Of a stretch of DNA of 64,000 nucleotides, positions 18,162-27,802 are shown in pieces. The notes beneath the pieces were generated by a model that was given only the letters and a program-made list of their open reading frames with translations, did no database searches and was not told where the DNA came from. Position 1 is the stretch's first letter; each line of letters begins with the position of its first letter. A program made the position numbers and the translations under genes. The DNA comes from Ravibacter sp964559125 (lineage in GTDB: Bacteria; Bacteroidota; Bacteroidia; Cytophagales; Spirosomataceae): the NCBI GenBank assembly GCA_964559125.1, contig CAZLGW010000024.1:16859-80858 (forward strand), written 5' to 3'.

Positions 18162-19598
18162 CTAGAAATTAAAATACGCTTTGGCGTTGTTATAGCAGAT
18201 ATTCTGTATAGTCTGGCCTATCCATTCTATATCGTTGGGCAACTCGCCGTTTTCAATATCATTGCCGTACAAATTACAGAGAATACGGCGGAAATATTCA
18301 TGTCTCGGGAACGACAGGAAGCTCCTCGAGTCCGTAAGCATTCCTACAAAGCGGCTGAGCAATCCCATATTGGACAGGGCGTTCATCTGGTTTTCCATCC
18401 CCTGCTTCTGATCCATAAACCACCACCCCGATCCGAACTGGACTTTTCCGGCAACCGACCCGTCATTGAAATTCCCGATCATTGTTGCAATTATCTCATT
18501 ATCAGACGGATTCAGGTTATAAATAACAGTTTTGGCCAGTTGGTTATGCTCGTCCAACCGTCCTAAAAACCGTGACAGCGCCTGGGCCTGGGGATAGTCA
18601 CCGATGCTGTCCCAGCCGGTATCCGGTCCGAGGATCCTTAGCGCCCTCGTGTTATTGTTCCGCATGGCTCCCAGATGGAATTGCTGGGTCCATCCCAAAG
18701 CGTGGTACATAGTGCCGAGCTCGTGGAGCAGCGCAGATTTGAAAGCTTCAATCTCCTCCTGCGACAGGTTCTGCCCGGCCAGGCGCTTCTTAAATATCCG
18801 GTCTGCCTCCTCAGGACCTGCTTCTACCGCCGAAATGCGCTCCAGGCCGTGATCTGCCAGCCTTCCTCCCAGGCCGGCGAAGAAATCTGCCCGCTGCCTC
18901 AGCGCAGCTGTCAGGCCGGAGAAAGATTCGATATTGTTGTTCACAATACCGCCGAGCCGGTCGACAAAATCAATATAAGACGGGTTTTCTACCAGGATAA
19001 ACTTGTCGGGCCGGAAGGTCGGCAGCACCTGGAGGTCTATTCCTTCCGCCCTGATCTGCTGGTGGTATTCCAGGTTGTCGAGCGGATCGTCTGTCGTACA
19101 GACCACACGCACGTCCATCTTTTTCAGCAGGCTGCGTACTGAATATTCCCTGGTATTGAGCTTCTCGCTTGCCTGGTCATAAATACGGTCAGCATTGGCA
19201 GGTCCGAGAATCTCATACTCGTCAAAATATCGCCTCAGCTCCAGGTGGGTCCAGTGATACAAGGGATTCCGCATGGTATACGGGACCGTCTCAGCCCATT
19301 TTCTGAACTTCTCCTTATCGGGCTTGCTGCCGGTACAATAGCTTTCGTCAATTCCATTGCTCCGCATAGCCCTCCACTTATAATGGTCGCCATACAGCCA
19401 TATCTGGGTAAGGTTGGGAAAAATCTTATCCTGCGCGATTTCGTCCGGAGGCAGGTGGCAGTGGTAGTCGATAATTGGCATTTTACTGGCAAACTCATGG
19501 TAAAGCACTCTGGCACTTTCGGTTTGCAGCAAAAAATTTTCATCCATAAACCCCCTCACTCCTTCAGAAGCCGGTCCGGTTTCACTTGTTGCAGACAT
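18162..19598 (-). CDS. uxaC: Glucuronate/galacturonate isomerase
   Basis: A TIM-barrel uronate isomerase of ~478 residues converting D-glucuronate to fructuronate (or galacturonate to tagaturonate). FMDENFLLQTESARVLYHEFA, the metal-binding PIIDYHCHLPP, CTTDDP and GMLTDSRSF segments are all family hallmarks. Start: the ATG at 19598 is used; the ATG at 19547 (MDENFLL) has a better purine-rich leader and is also plausible. Upstream gene of the uxaC-exuT operon. The later uronate steps (uxuA/B, kdgK) are not in the window. Confidence 0.92.
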   Translation of the reverse strand: MSATSETGPASEGVRGFMDENFLLQTESARVLYHEFASKMPIIDYHCHLPPDEIAQDKIFPNLTQIWLYGDHYKWRAMRSNGIDESYCTGSKPDKEKFRKWAETVPYTMRNPLYHWTHLELRRYFDEYEILGPANADRIYDQASEKLNTREYSVRSLLKKMDVRVVCTTDDPLDNLEYHQQIRAEGIDLQVLPTFRPDKFILVENPSYIDFVDRLGGIVNNNIESFSGLTAALRQRADFFAGLGGRLADHGLERISAVEAGPEEADRIFKKRLAGQNLSQEEIEAFKSALLHELGTMYHALGWTQQFHLGAMRNNNTRALRILGPDTGWDSIGDYPQAQALSRFLGRLDEHNQLAKTVIYNLNPSDNEIIATMIGNFNDGSVAGKVQFGSGWWFMDQKQGMENQMNALSNMGLLSRFVGMLTDSRSFLSFPRHEYFRRILCNLYGNDIENGELPNDIEWIGQTIQNICYNNAKAYFNF

Positions 19599-19706
19599 AA
19601 AATATCTATTTAAAAAAACACAATTACCAACCTTAAAGACGATATTTTGCAATACCTCCCTTAAGTTGCCTCTAAACTAATCTACGCTAAAAACGCCGAT
19701 GCTTCT

Positions 19707-20204
19707 CTAATCTACCTTCTTAACCTGCAAAAGATCCGGAGAGTGGTCGAGGAGCTCCCTGTTCGTTCTTCCCAACAGGGGATGGACGTAATCCGGCGCT
19801 ATTTCTACCAGGGGATACAAGGCAAAATTTCTGAGGTGAAGCCTGGGATGAGGGATTTCAAGGCCGGGTTCGCTGTAGACGGTATCACCGTAATACAGGA
19901 TGTCGATATCTATCGTCCGGCTATCCCATCGCGTACGCCTTAGTCTGCCCAACGCAGATTCTATCGAAAGAATGGTTTCAAGGAGCTTACCGGGGGGTAA
20001 TTGCGTCGATAAGGCGGCTGCCTGGTTCAGGTAGGGTGGTTGCCCTTCCGTACCCCAGGGCTCGGTCTCATACACCGACGACGCGGCAATAAGCCGCCCG
20101 GCCTTTTCCCCGATAGCCTTTAAGGCTTTTTCCAGCAATTCCTCCCTTCTGCCAAGGTTCGTTCCCAGCAAAAGGTAGGCTACAGATTCAGCGGCCGGCT
20201 GCAA
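19707..20204 (-). CDS. folK: 2-amino-4-hydroxy-6-hydroxymethyldihydropteridine pyrophosphokinase
   Basis: A 165-residue HPPK for folate synthesis, transferring pyrophosphate from ATP to the pterin. YLLLGTNLGRREELLEKAL at the N-terminus, SSVYETEPWG near 45, and the signature RWDSRTIDIDILYYG with the acidic Mg2+ ligands near 100 are clear, as is HPRLHLRNFALYPL. It lies 3 nt after lepA on the same strand and is surely cotranscribed with it. Confidence 0.93.
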   Translation of the reverse strand: MQPAAESVAYLLLGTNLGRREELLEKALKAIGEKAGRLIAASSVYETEPWGTEGQPPYLNQAAALSTQLPPGKLLETILSIESALGRLRRTRWDSRTIDIDILYYGDTVYSEPGLEIPHPRLHLRNFALYPLVEIAPDYVHPLLGRTNRELLDHSPDLLQVKKVD

Positions 20205-20207
20205 ATC

Positions 20208-21995
20208 CTAGTTAATTTTGAGTACGGCCATAAATGCCTCCTGGGGAATTTCCACGTTCCCTACCTGGCGCATTCTCTTCTTCCCTTTTTTCTGCTTTTC
20301 CAGCAGCTTTCTCTTCCTCGAGATATCCCCGCCGTAACATTTGGCCAACACGTCCTTGCGCATGGCCTTTACTGTCTCCCTGGCAATGATCTTCTGCCCG
20401 ATGGCCGCCTGTATGGCTATTTCAAACATCTGCCTCGGAAGAAGCTCTTTCAGCTTTTCGCAGAGCTTCTTTCCCCACTCGTAGGCTTTTGTACGGTGAA
20501 CAATGGCCGACAGGGCATCGACACGCTCGCCGTTCAGCATAATATCGAGCTTTACCATGTCAGACTCCTGGTAGTCGCTCAGTTCGTAGTCAAGCGACGC
20601 ATACCCCCTGGAAATGGTTTTGAGCTTATCAAAAAAGTCGAACACTACTTCCGCCAGCGGCATCGAAAACTGGATCTCGACGCGCTCGGCGGTAAGGTAA
20701 ACCTGGTTTTTCAATGTCCCCCGCTTATCCATACACAGCGACATGATGCCGCCTATATATTCGGATTTTGTAATGATCTGTGCGTTGATATAAGGCTCTT
20801 CGATCCAGTCGATGTAATTAGGCTCCGGCATCTCGGAAGGTGCGCTTACCTTCAGATTCGTTCCTTTGGTGGTAATAACTTCAAACTGAACCGAGGGTAC
20901 AGTCGTGATCACGGTCATGTCAAATTCGCGTTCCAGTCTCTCCTGGACGATCTCCATGTGCAGCATCCCCAGGAAACCGCATCTGAACCCGAAGCCCAGC
21001 GCTGCCGATGTTTCAGGCTCCCATACCAGCGCTGCGTCATTGAGCTGCAGCTTCTCCATCGCTTCCCTGAGTTCTTCAAATTCGCTGGTATCGACCGGAT
21101 AGATCCCGGCAAACACCATAGGCTTTACTTCCGAAAAACCCTGGATCGCCTCTGCCGCCGGGCGCTGTATGTGCGTTATGGTATCCCCCACTTTAACCTC
21201 TCTGGCTACTTTTATCCCCGAAATAAGGTAACCCACATCCCCGCATTCTATCACGTCTTTCGGCTCTTTCTGCAGCCGAAGTGTACCGATCTCGTCCGCC
21301 TCGTATTCTCTCCCGGTTGCCATAAACTTCACCTTATCCCCTTTCCGGATACTTCCGTTTTTCACCCGGAATATGACTTCTATTCCCCGGAACGAATTAA
21401 AGACCGAATCAAAGATCAGCGCCTGGAGCGGCGCCTGCGGATCTCCTTTCGGAGGCGGAATGCGTTCGACTATCGCATTGAGTATATCTTCAATGCCTAT
21501 CCCGGCCTTACCGCTGGCAGGAATGATCTCCTCCCTGGCGCAACCCAGCAGGTCCACCATTTCATCCTTCACTTCCTCGATCATAGCCCCGGGCAGATCG
21601 ATTTTATTCAGGACGGGTATAATGACAAGGTCGTATCCCATGGCCAGGTACAGGTTGGAAATGGTCTGGGCCTCGGTACCCTGCGCTGCGTCTACAAGCA
21701 GCAGAGCGCCTTCACATGCTGCTATCGACCTAGATACTTCATAAGAAAAATCAACGTGCCCCGGCGTGTCGATCAGGTTGAGCGTATACTTTTCTCCTTT
21801 GTATACATAATCCATCTGGATAGCGTGGCTCTTGATGGTAATCCCTCTTTCACGCTCCAAATCCATATTATCAAGCAATTGGGCTTGCATGTCCCTGTCA
21901 GAAACCGTCTTGGTAAATTCCAGCAGGCGGTCTGCAAGAGTACTCTTGCCGTGATCTATGTGAGCGATAATACAGAAATTGCGAATATTCTTCAT
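20208..21995 (-). CDS. lepA: Elongation factor 4, ribosomal back-translocase
   Basis: A 595-residue translational GTPase. G1 AHIDHGKSTL, G2 RGITI, G3 DTPGHVDF, G4 NKID and the LepA-specific C-terminal domain (KRMRQVGNVEIPQEAF) are present and the length is that of the family. Acts on stalled or mis-translocated ribosomes. First gene of a lepA-folK unit; a TAAATTTG box (22062-22069, minus) 66 nt before the ATG may be its promoter. Confidence 0.97.
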   Translation of the reverse strand: MKNIRNFCIIAHIDHGKSTLADRLLEFTKTVSDRDMQAQLLDNMDLERERGITIKSHAIQMDYVYKGEKYTLNLIDTPGHVDFSYEVSRSIAACEGALLLVDAAQGTEAQTISNLYLAMGYDLVIIPVLNKIDLPGAMIEEVKDEMVDLLGCAREEIIPASGKAGIGIEDILNAIVERIPPPKGDPQAPLQALIFDSVFNSFRGIEVIFRVKNGSIRKGDKVKFMATGREYEADEIGTLRLQKEPKDVIECGDVGYLISGIKVAREVKVGDTITHIQRPAAEAIQGFSEVKPMVFAGIYPVDTSEFEELREAMEKLQLNDAALVWEPETSAALGFGFRCGFLGMLHMEIVQERLEREFDMTVITTVPSVQFEVITTKGTNLKVSAPSEMPEPNYIDWIEEPYINAQIITKSEYIGGIMSLCMDKRGTLKNQVYLTAERVEIQFSMPLAEVVFDFFDKLKTISRGYASLDYELSDYQESDMVKLDIMLNGERVDALSAIVHRTKAYEWGKKLCEKLKELLPRQMFEIAIQAAIGQKIIARETVKAMRKDVLAKCYGGDISRKRKLLEKQKKGKKRMRQVGNVEIPQEAFMAVLKIN

Positions 21996-22061
21996 TAAAA
22001 ACAGGTATTTCCCGTGAGGGATATGATTTGTGTAATTCTAAGCCGGAGTTTTTTCGGAATG

Positions 22062-22069
22062 CAAATTTA
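22062..22069 (-). promoter_or_regulatory. Candidate -7 box for lepA-folK
   Basis: On the minus strand the sequence is TAAATTTG, an exact match to the Bacteroidetes -7 consensus TAnnTTTG, 66 nt before the lepA ATG. No good TTTG -33 element is seen at the expected distance, so this rests on the -7 box alone. The 267-nt divergent gap otherwise holds only AT-rich sequence. Confidence 0.4.
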
Positions 22070-22262
22070 TTCTTAGCAATCAATAGTATCGACATCGCCA
22101 GTTAGATATTTTAATATATATAGCCGGAAGATCTCGGGGTTTCGAAACATTTTCGTACCTTTATGTAGCCATTATTAATAATTACTAATCTGTGAGCTAC
22201 AACAGACCCTGAATTTCCGGGTATCATCATGTTGTATTTTTCAAATTTGCAATTCTAAAGAA

Positions 22263-24644
22263 GTGAATTTATTCCCAAGGTTTCTGGCATCCGTTCTCCT
22301 GATTCTGGCATTTCATACAATTGCTTCCGCGCTCCCGGCGGACGGCGGAAAAGTAACAGGAAGAGTCCTTGAAAAAGGGACTACCGATGCCGTACCATTT
22401 GCTACTGTTGCCCTGCTGCGCACCGACTCTACTATTGCGATGGGCATTTCGGCCGATGAAAACGGTGTTTTTGAGCTGATAAACGTCATATCCGGCAATT
22501 ATATCCTAAAAGTTTCATCGGTAGGATTTGAAAATGAATTTGTCCCCAATATCCAGGTACCCGTTGAAGCAAAAAATATAGATGTCGGGCCTGTTTATTT
22601 GAGGAATGAAGCAAACCAGTTGCAGGAAGTCAGAATCGTAGCTGAGAAATCGATGATTACGACCGACATCGATAAAACTTCCATCAATATCGGCCAGGAT
22701 CTTCTGGCGTCAAGCAACAATGCCAGTGAATTGCTGGAAAAACTTCCGGCGGTATCCATGGACGAAAACGGGACGCCTATGATAAGGGGCAAATCCAATA
22801 TCGTCGTTCTCATAGATGGGAAGCCCTCTTCTCAGTATGGCAGCGACCTTGCCACCGTGCTCCAGAGCTTCCCTTCCGACCTGATCGAACGTATCGACGT
22901 CATCACTTCGCCTTCCGCCAAATACGAAGCCGACGGGGCCAGCGGCGTGATTGATATTATCACCAAAAAAGCCACTATTGTGGGTATGAACGGGAATGTG
23001 CGTTTGAGCGCCGGCAGCTATGACCATTATAACGCCGGGGGAAACTTCAGCTACAAAGCTGAAAAGCTCGTCATACGTACCTCGGCTAATTTCCAGACAA
23101 GCCAGATGCTCAACACCCGGAAACTGGAACGCCGGAACCTGATCAGCGAAATTCCCTCTACCCTGTTTCAAAACGGGAATGGCGTGAACAGGAACGCCAA
23201 CGGTTTTGCGCGTGTCCAGGCCAATTACGATATCGACCCTAAAACGAATATCGGGGCCTCGATCAACTTCAGCAATAATTTTAACCGGAATAACGGCTTT
23301 ACCGCCAACAGGACACTCCGGGCCGACGAGACCATAACCCAGGTGTTCGATCGTATCAGCCGCGGAAAAAGCGACGGGCAGAACATCACCTACGGGCTGG
23401 ATTTCCGCCGGGAGTTTTCCACCAGGGAGCATAACCTGACCGCTACGTTAAGCTATACGACAGGAGGGTCTGACGGCCGGACCGACCTTACACAGGAAAG
23501 TGAGGAAGCTGTATGGCGCCGTCAGCAGTATAACCTGCGGGACAACTTCAGCAAAGCGCTTTACGGGAGAATCGACTTTACCTGGCCGGTCACCGAAAAC
23601 CTGACGCTGTCGACCGGCGGACATACAAGGCAGAATCGGCGGGAAAACAACAACTTCCTTTACACATACGATGCCGAAACCCGGGAATTTGTCTACGACC
23701 AGCGCATCAGTAATATTTTCGGCTACAGGGATGCGCTCTACAGCGGTTATGTAAGCGCTACCCAGAAATGGAATGAATGGGGCTTCAGAGCCGGTCTGAG
23801 ACTCAGCAACATGACGCAATATCTTAACCAGGTCAGTATGGACCGGAAATTTTCTGTCCACTTCCTTAACTTCATCCCGTCGTTTTCCGTTTCCAGGAAA
23901 CTGAATGACGCGGAAATGCTCAGGATGAACTACAGCCGGAGGGTGCAACGCCCCAATGCCGATTGGCTCAATCCTTATACGGACATTACAGACCCCCGGA
24001 ATATCAGGACCGGGAATCCCGATCTGAATCCTGAATTCTCCCACAAGCTCGACCTGGGGTATAGTAACTACAAGGATGTCATAGGGATCGGCACTTCCCT
24101 CTTTTCCAGTTATTCTAATAATGCCGTCACCACTATAAGGACGATCGACGAGGAGGGGATTTCCTATACCCGTTTTGATAACGTCGGAAGGGACCTGTCT
24201 TACGGAGCTGAGACAGACTTATCGATAAAGGTAGGCCAAAAGCTCAGGATCAACGCGAGCGGGCGGTTTTTCAGGAATGAAATCGTATCGCTGCCCGCCG
24301 GGATCGACAATCGCCGCTGGTCGTATTCAGGCAATGTCAATACTTTTTTCCACCTGCCGGCTCAATTCCGGGGTTCCTTTTATGTTAACTATGAAGGACC
24401 GAAAGCTATCGCACAGGGTACCCGGATGGGGATCTTCCAGGCGAATGCAAGCATAAGACGCAGCTTTATGGATAAGCGTGCTTTTATTTCGCTGAATATC
24501 CAGGATATATTTCTTTCACGCCTCTATAAAAATGACCTTTCCACTCCGACCTACGTCCAGTTTTCTGAGTGGCACAGGACCAACCGTTATATCGGCATAA
24601 CCGCCAACTATAAATTCGGCAAAATTACGGCGCACGAAGGTTAA
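22263..24644 (+). CDS. TonB-dependent-receptor-like outer-membrane beta-barrel protein
   Basis: A 793-residue protein starting at GTG (22263), with a signal peptide (FLASVLLILAFHTIASA), a CarboxypepD_reg-like domain (~28-115; GKVTGRVLEKGTTDAVPFATV), a plug-like domain (~130-240; IDVITSPSAKYEADGASGVIDIITK) and a C-terminal 'outer membrane beta-barrel family' domain with many aromatic strands. The final strand ends YIGITANYKFGKI followed by a short tail. No SusD-like gene is adjacent, so this is not a SusCD pair; substrate unknown. Confidence 0.86.
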   Translation: MNLFPRFLASVLLILAFHTIASALPADGGKVTGRVLEKGTTDAVPFATVALLRTDSTIAMGISADENGVFELINVISGNYILKVSSVGFENEFVPNIQVPVEAKNIDVGPVYLRNEANQLQEVRIVAEKSMITTDIDKTSINIGQDLLASSNNASELLEKLPAVSMDENGTPMIRGKSNIVVLIDGKPSSQYGSDLATVLQSFPSDLIERIDVITSPSAKYEADGASGVIDIITKKATIVGMNGNVRLSAGSYDHYNAGGNFSYKAEKLVIRTSANFQTSQMLNTRKLERRNLISEIPSTLFQNGNGVNRNANGFARVQANYDIDPKTNIGASINFSNNFNRNNGFTANRTLRADETITQVFDRISRGKSDGQNITYGLDFRREFSTREHNLTATLSYTTGGSDGRTDLTQESEEAVWRRQQYNLRDNFSKALYGRIDFTWPVTENLTLSTGGHTRQNRRENNNFLYTYDAETREFVYDQRISNIFGYRDALYSGYVSATQKWNEWGFRAGLRLSNMTQYLNQVSMDRKFSVHFLNFIPSFSVSRKLNDAEMLRMNYSRRVQRPNADWLNPYTDITDPRNIRTGNPDLNPEFSHKLDLGYSNYKDVIGIGTSLFSSYSNNAVTTIRTIDEEGISYTRFDNVGRDLSYGAETDLSIKVGQKLRINASGRFFRNEIVSLPAGIDNRRWSYSGNVNTFFHLPAQFRGSFYVNYEGPKAIAQGTRMGIFQANASIRRSFMDKRAFISLNIQDIFLSRLYKNDLSTPTYVQFSEWHRTNRYIGITANYKFGKITAHEG

Positions 24645-24706
24645 GAATCGGTTGCTGCAAAAATCAATTTACACTACTGTGCACGGATCCGGTATGCTCC
24701 GACGTT

Positions 24707-24748
24707 AAGAAATGACAACTTAATTAACCATCACATTTGTCATTTCTT
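24707..24748 (+). terminator. Inverted repeat ending at the next gene's start; terminator or attenuator
   Basis: AAGAAATGACA (24707-24717) and TGTCATTTCTT (24738-24748) form an 11-bp perfect stem with a 20-nt AT-rich loop. The second arm runs into TCTTATG, the start of the 144-aa gene. It may terminate the receptor transcript, or fold in the leader of the next gene and hide its start. Confidence 0.5.
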
Positions 24749-24752
24749 TCTT

Positions 24753-25187
24753 ATGAGTTTTCCCGCAACCGTAAAAGGTCTTACACTGAATATCTGTGCC
24801 GCCTGCTTCCTTCTGGCTGCTTTTACTATGCCCGCGCCTGGATACGCCCAGCTTTCCAGAGATCGGGAAGAGCTGACCACGGGAGAAGAGGTCAGCAAAC
24901 CTAGCCGGTTAAACAACAGGAACTTCCAGAAAAACCTCGAAACCTACGCCTCTCAACTGGACCTTACCTCCAGGCAGGTAAAGAAACTTAACCGCATCGA
25001 AAGGAAATATACCCGCAAGGAAACAAAGCTTGCCCGCAAACCCTCTACAAAAAAGAAAGAGATAAGAGCACTTCAGAAGGAAAAACGGGAACGTATGATC
25101 GCCGTCCTCGATTACGAGCAACAGCAGAAGCTCCAGAGCTTGTCAAGAAAAAGCAGCTTCTGGGAAATATTCCGGGCCCGAAACTGA
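24753..25187 (+). CDS. Small secreted basic helical protein, function unknown
   Basis: A 144-residue protein with an N-terminal signal peptide ending near GYAQ (residue ~28). The mature part is lysine/arginine-rich and helical: LDLTSRQVKKLNRIERKYTRKE and a run of KKEIRALQKEKRERMIAVLDYEQQQKL-type sequence, reminiscent of the helical hairpins of Spy/CpxP-like periplasmic proteins. The family link is only by appearance. The stop is 4 nt from the stop of the convergent DUF1361 gene. Confidence 0.7.
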   Translation: MSFPATVKGLTLNICAACFLLAAFTMPAPGYAQLSRDREELTTGEEVSKPSRLNNRNFQKNLETYASQLDLTSRQVKKLNRIERKYTRKETKLARKPSTKKKEIRALQKEKRERMIAVLDYEQQQKLQSLSRKSSFWEIFRARN

Positions 25188-25191
25188 CCCA

Positions 25192-25902
25192 TTACCCCTT
25201 CCGCACACGATAGCGCAACAAAACCCACAGCACAAGGTAGAGCATCCCCAGCAGCAACCCGATCTCGAAAGTAAGCAGAATTGCCGTTTTTTCGCTGATT
25301 CCCGTCACTACTGCATTCAAAAGCCCCGCCGGATTCCGAAGAAGATCCCAGCTGTTCCAGCGCCCGATACGACCCAGGTAAATCCCGTAGCCTGCCAGCG
25401 GCAGGGAGAAAATCAGGAGCATGTTCCCGACTTTATTGCCGAACACGGTGAGCCAGGCGTGATGGATCCAGTAAAGCGAAATCAGTCCGTTGATCAGGCT
25501 TACCTGGGCGTAGTAGAATAGCATGATCGTGTCATGCCAGGTAAGGTTGCTTCCATAGTCTACCGACAAGTGGATAAGGTCGGTAATCATGTAAGGCGCA
25601 TTCGGGAAAAACAAAAGCCACGCAAAGCTGAGTAAGACAGTAACAAAACGCTGCCGGGGAAATGCCCGGGAGTGTACGCGTGCTGCATATGCGATCAGGA
25701 GCGGGATCCAGCTCAGAAACAGGTTCCAGTCCATAGAAAAATCGACCGCTTCACTGTACTGTATCCGTATGAGATGGTATACTACAGCGGCCAGGCTCAG
25801 AATCAGCAGCAGTAGCAAAGCAACTACTCCTTCTATAGTCACCGCCGATTTTTTGTTGCGATGATAGTCTATTCTAGTAAGCTTGTATTTCGGAAATAAC
25901 AA
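25192..25902 (-). CDS. DUF1361 multi-pass membrane protein
   Basis: A 236-residue protein with about six membrane helices. LLFFPNAPYMITDLIHLS and the following DTIMLFYYAQVSLINGL with GRIGRWNSWDL match the DUF1361 family of bacterial membrane proteins, whose function is unknown. The N-terminal ~25 residues are basic and cytoplasmic. Single gene, convergent with the small secreted protein gene. Confidence 0.82.
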   Translation of the reverse strand: MLFPKYKLTRIDYHRNKKSAVTIEGVVALLLLLILSLAAVVYHLIRIQYSEAVDFSMDWNLFLSWIPLLIAYAARVHSRAFPRQRFVTVLLSFAWLLFFPNAPYMITDLIHLSVDYGSNLTWHDTIMLFYYAQVSLINGLISLYWIHHAWLTVFGNKVGNMLLIFSLPLAGYGIYLGRIGRWNSWDLLRNPAGLLNAVVTGISEKTAILLTFEIGLLLGMLYLVLWVLLRYRVRKG

Positions 25903-25979
25903 CGTGATATTCGTTTTCTATACTCAAACATAACGTAAATTTCCGCCCGGGTGATATGAATGGAAGGGTCAGGCAAAAT

Positions 25980-27719
25980 TCAGTTCCCCGCTATACTGTC
26001 CAGCGAGACCCAGGCATTACCCTGGAACTTCCTGACCGAGAAAATGGCATTTTCGCGGGAGCTTCTGTAGTCAAAACCTCCCAGCAGATACCCCTGCCTG
26101 TCGCTATAGCGCGTTTGGGTGATCCCCTCTCCTACTTTATCCTTGAACTTATCCAGCTTCCTGCCGAAAAACAGGAGGTGGTCGTAACCCAGGTATGAAT
26201 AAACGGAGGGAAGTGTATTATTGGCTAAATAATAGTCGTACTGAAAGTTTTTAACATCCTTCCTTTCGTAGTCGATAAAATCGGTGTCCAGCAGATAGAC
26301 CTCCCGCCCGAAAACAGAAAAGTCGGTATTATACCGGTCAAAGCCCGTCGCTGTCGCAACGAGTGGTGTACGCTCATACCCGGCCCCTCTCATCAGGTTC
26401 AGAAAAGCCCTGCCTGCCCTGGGATCCGTAGAGAACAGGGCGACATGCGAAGGATCCGCCGCCGCACCGTTCATCAATACAGGCGCAATGGCCTCTGATG
26501 TGGCGCCTATACGCGTGCTTGCCAGAACCTCGCCTCCCATCGCTTTCACTTCTTCCGCATAATGAGCGGCCAGCGCAGAGTCTTTGGACGACTCCCCGTA
26601 ATAGATTACAGCCTTCACCGCCGGGTCGATGCTCCTGGCAACCTGGGCAAGCTGCCTGGCCTGTACGGAAAGGCTGGCGTGGGCCAGGAAGTAATGGGGG
26701 TATCTGTCGGTCAGCAGCTTGGAGTCGGTCGACAGCGGATTAATCGCCGGCACACCGGTCTTACGCGAATATTCCGCCACCTCTTCGCTGGTTTCGGGAT
26801 GCAAGGGTCCGAGGATCAGTTCAGCGCTTTTAAAGTCTTCCGTGTCGGTAAGGCCGTTGACCGAATTTTTCGTATTGCCTATATCATACGCATCGAGCCT
26901 TATGTCTATATTTTCCTTCTTCAGCTGCTTCTGAGCGAGCAAAAGCCCCTGGTAATAATCAAAAACATACTGGTTGCTGCGGCTTCTGCTGACTGGATCA
27001 AAAGAGTCGATACGAAACGGGAGCAGGACGGCAACGTTGTAGTACTTTTTGCTATCGGATTCTTTCCCGGTTATCTTTTTTTCCTCCTTCTGTGCCACAG
27101 GTGCTACCTCATCTGTCGACAGTTTAAAGCGCGATGTCAGGCTTTTTGCCAGCTCAGTATCCGCCTTATTGGGCGGCGTATGGTTGCTGATAGCCTTGAC
27201 AAGATAGCTGGCTACGATACGGTCGTTGGGGAATTGTTTATGCAGGCCTTTCAGAGTAGCAATTTCTTTGACTTCCGGCAGATAGTGCTGCTTAAGCCCT
27301 CCGACATCTTTTTGAAAAGAAGAGGTAGAGATCCTGTTGAGATAATCCAGCGCCCGGTAGTAATTCCTGAGCTTAAAATTCAAAACGCCTGCCAGGTAAT
27401 AAACTTCATCCTTCTGGGCCCAGCTAGGATACCTGGTGATGAGTTGCTGCAGCATATTCCATCCTTCCTTGTCCTTGTCCAGTTTCTCGGCGGCGTTTGC
27501 ATAGAAATAGTGGGCATACATGCTGCGCTCCTGGTTGGAATAATCTTTGGCAAGTATGGCAAACCTGGTCATGGCCTGATCGTACCTCTCCTGCTTAAAG
27601 GCCTGCAGCGCCTCGTTAAAATCGGTATCGCCTTTATTTTTCCGTAAGTTCAGCTGTGCTACAGAAGATCCGGCCCATAGCGAAAACAAAATTATGCCCA
27701 AAAATCTGTTCATTTCCAA
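25980..27719 (-). CDS. LpoA-like periplasmic protein: TPR repeats plus type-1 ligand-binding fold
   Basis: A 579-residue exported protein (signal peptide ending near SSVAQ). Residues ~30-170 are TPR-like helices (FNEALQAFKQERYDQAMTRF and repeats), followed by a linker rich in K/E and, from ~225, a periplasmic-binding-protein type-1 domain (YNVAVLLPFRIDSF, LILGPLHPETSEEVAEYS). The combination matches the penicillin-binding-protein activator LpoA/amino-acid-receptor fold found in Bacteroidota, usually located next to yidC or guaA genes. Its role in wall synthesis is inferred. It follows yidC by 83 nt on the same strand. Confidence 0.8.
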   Translation of the reverse strand: MEMNRFLGIILFSLWAGSSVAQLNLRKNKGDTDFNEALQAFKQERYDQAMTRFAILAKDYSNQERSMYAHYFYANAAEKLDKDKEGWNMLQQLITRYPSWAQKDEVYYLAGVLNFKLRNYYRALDYLNRISTSSFQKDVGGLKQHYLPEVKEIATLKGLHKQFPNDRIVASYLVKAISNHTPPNKADTELAKSLTSRFKLSTDEVAPVAQKEEKKITGKESDSKKYYNVAVLLPFRIDSFDPVSRSRSNQYVFDYYQGLLLAQKQLKKENIDIRLDAYDIGNTKNSVNGLTDTEDFKSAELILGPLHPETSEEVAEYSRKTGVPAINPLSTDSKLLTDRYPHYFLAHASLSVQARQLAQVARSIDPAVKAVIYYGESSKDSALAAHYAEEVKAMGGEVLASTRIGATSEAIAPVLMNGAAADPSHVALFSTDPRAGRAFLNLMRGAGYERTPLVATATGFDRYNTDFSVFGREVYLLDTDFIDYERKDVKNFQYDYYLANNTLPSVYSYLGYDHLLFFGRKLDKFKDKVGEGITQTRYSDRQGYLLGGFDYRSSRENAIFSVRKFQGNAWVSLDSIAGN

Positions 27720-27802
27720 TAGAATTCAAAGCAAATTGCACACCCGCCAACCCGGGCCGTTCCTATTTAACGACGCGAAAGGCCGCACCGGGTATCGGGT
27801 AC

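Noticed and set aside
20496..21998. Long 500-codon frame on the plus strand opposite lepA
   Set aside because: Covers the highly conserved lepA gene in antisense, no start signal or homology; a shadow of codon bias.
22710..24044. Minus-strand frames under the TonB receptor gene
   Set aside because: Antisense shadows of a clearly coding plus-strand gene.
26562..27647. 361-codon plus-strand frame opposite the LpoA-like gene
   Set aside because: Antisense shadow; the minus-strand protein has signal peptide and domains.
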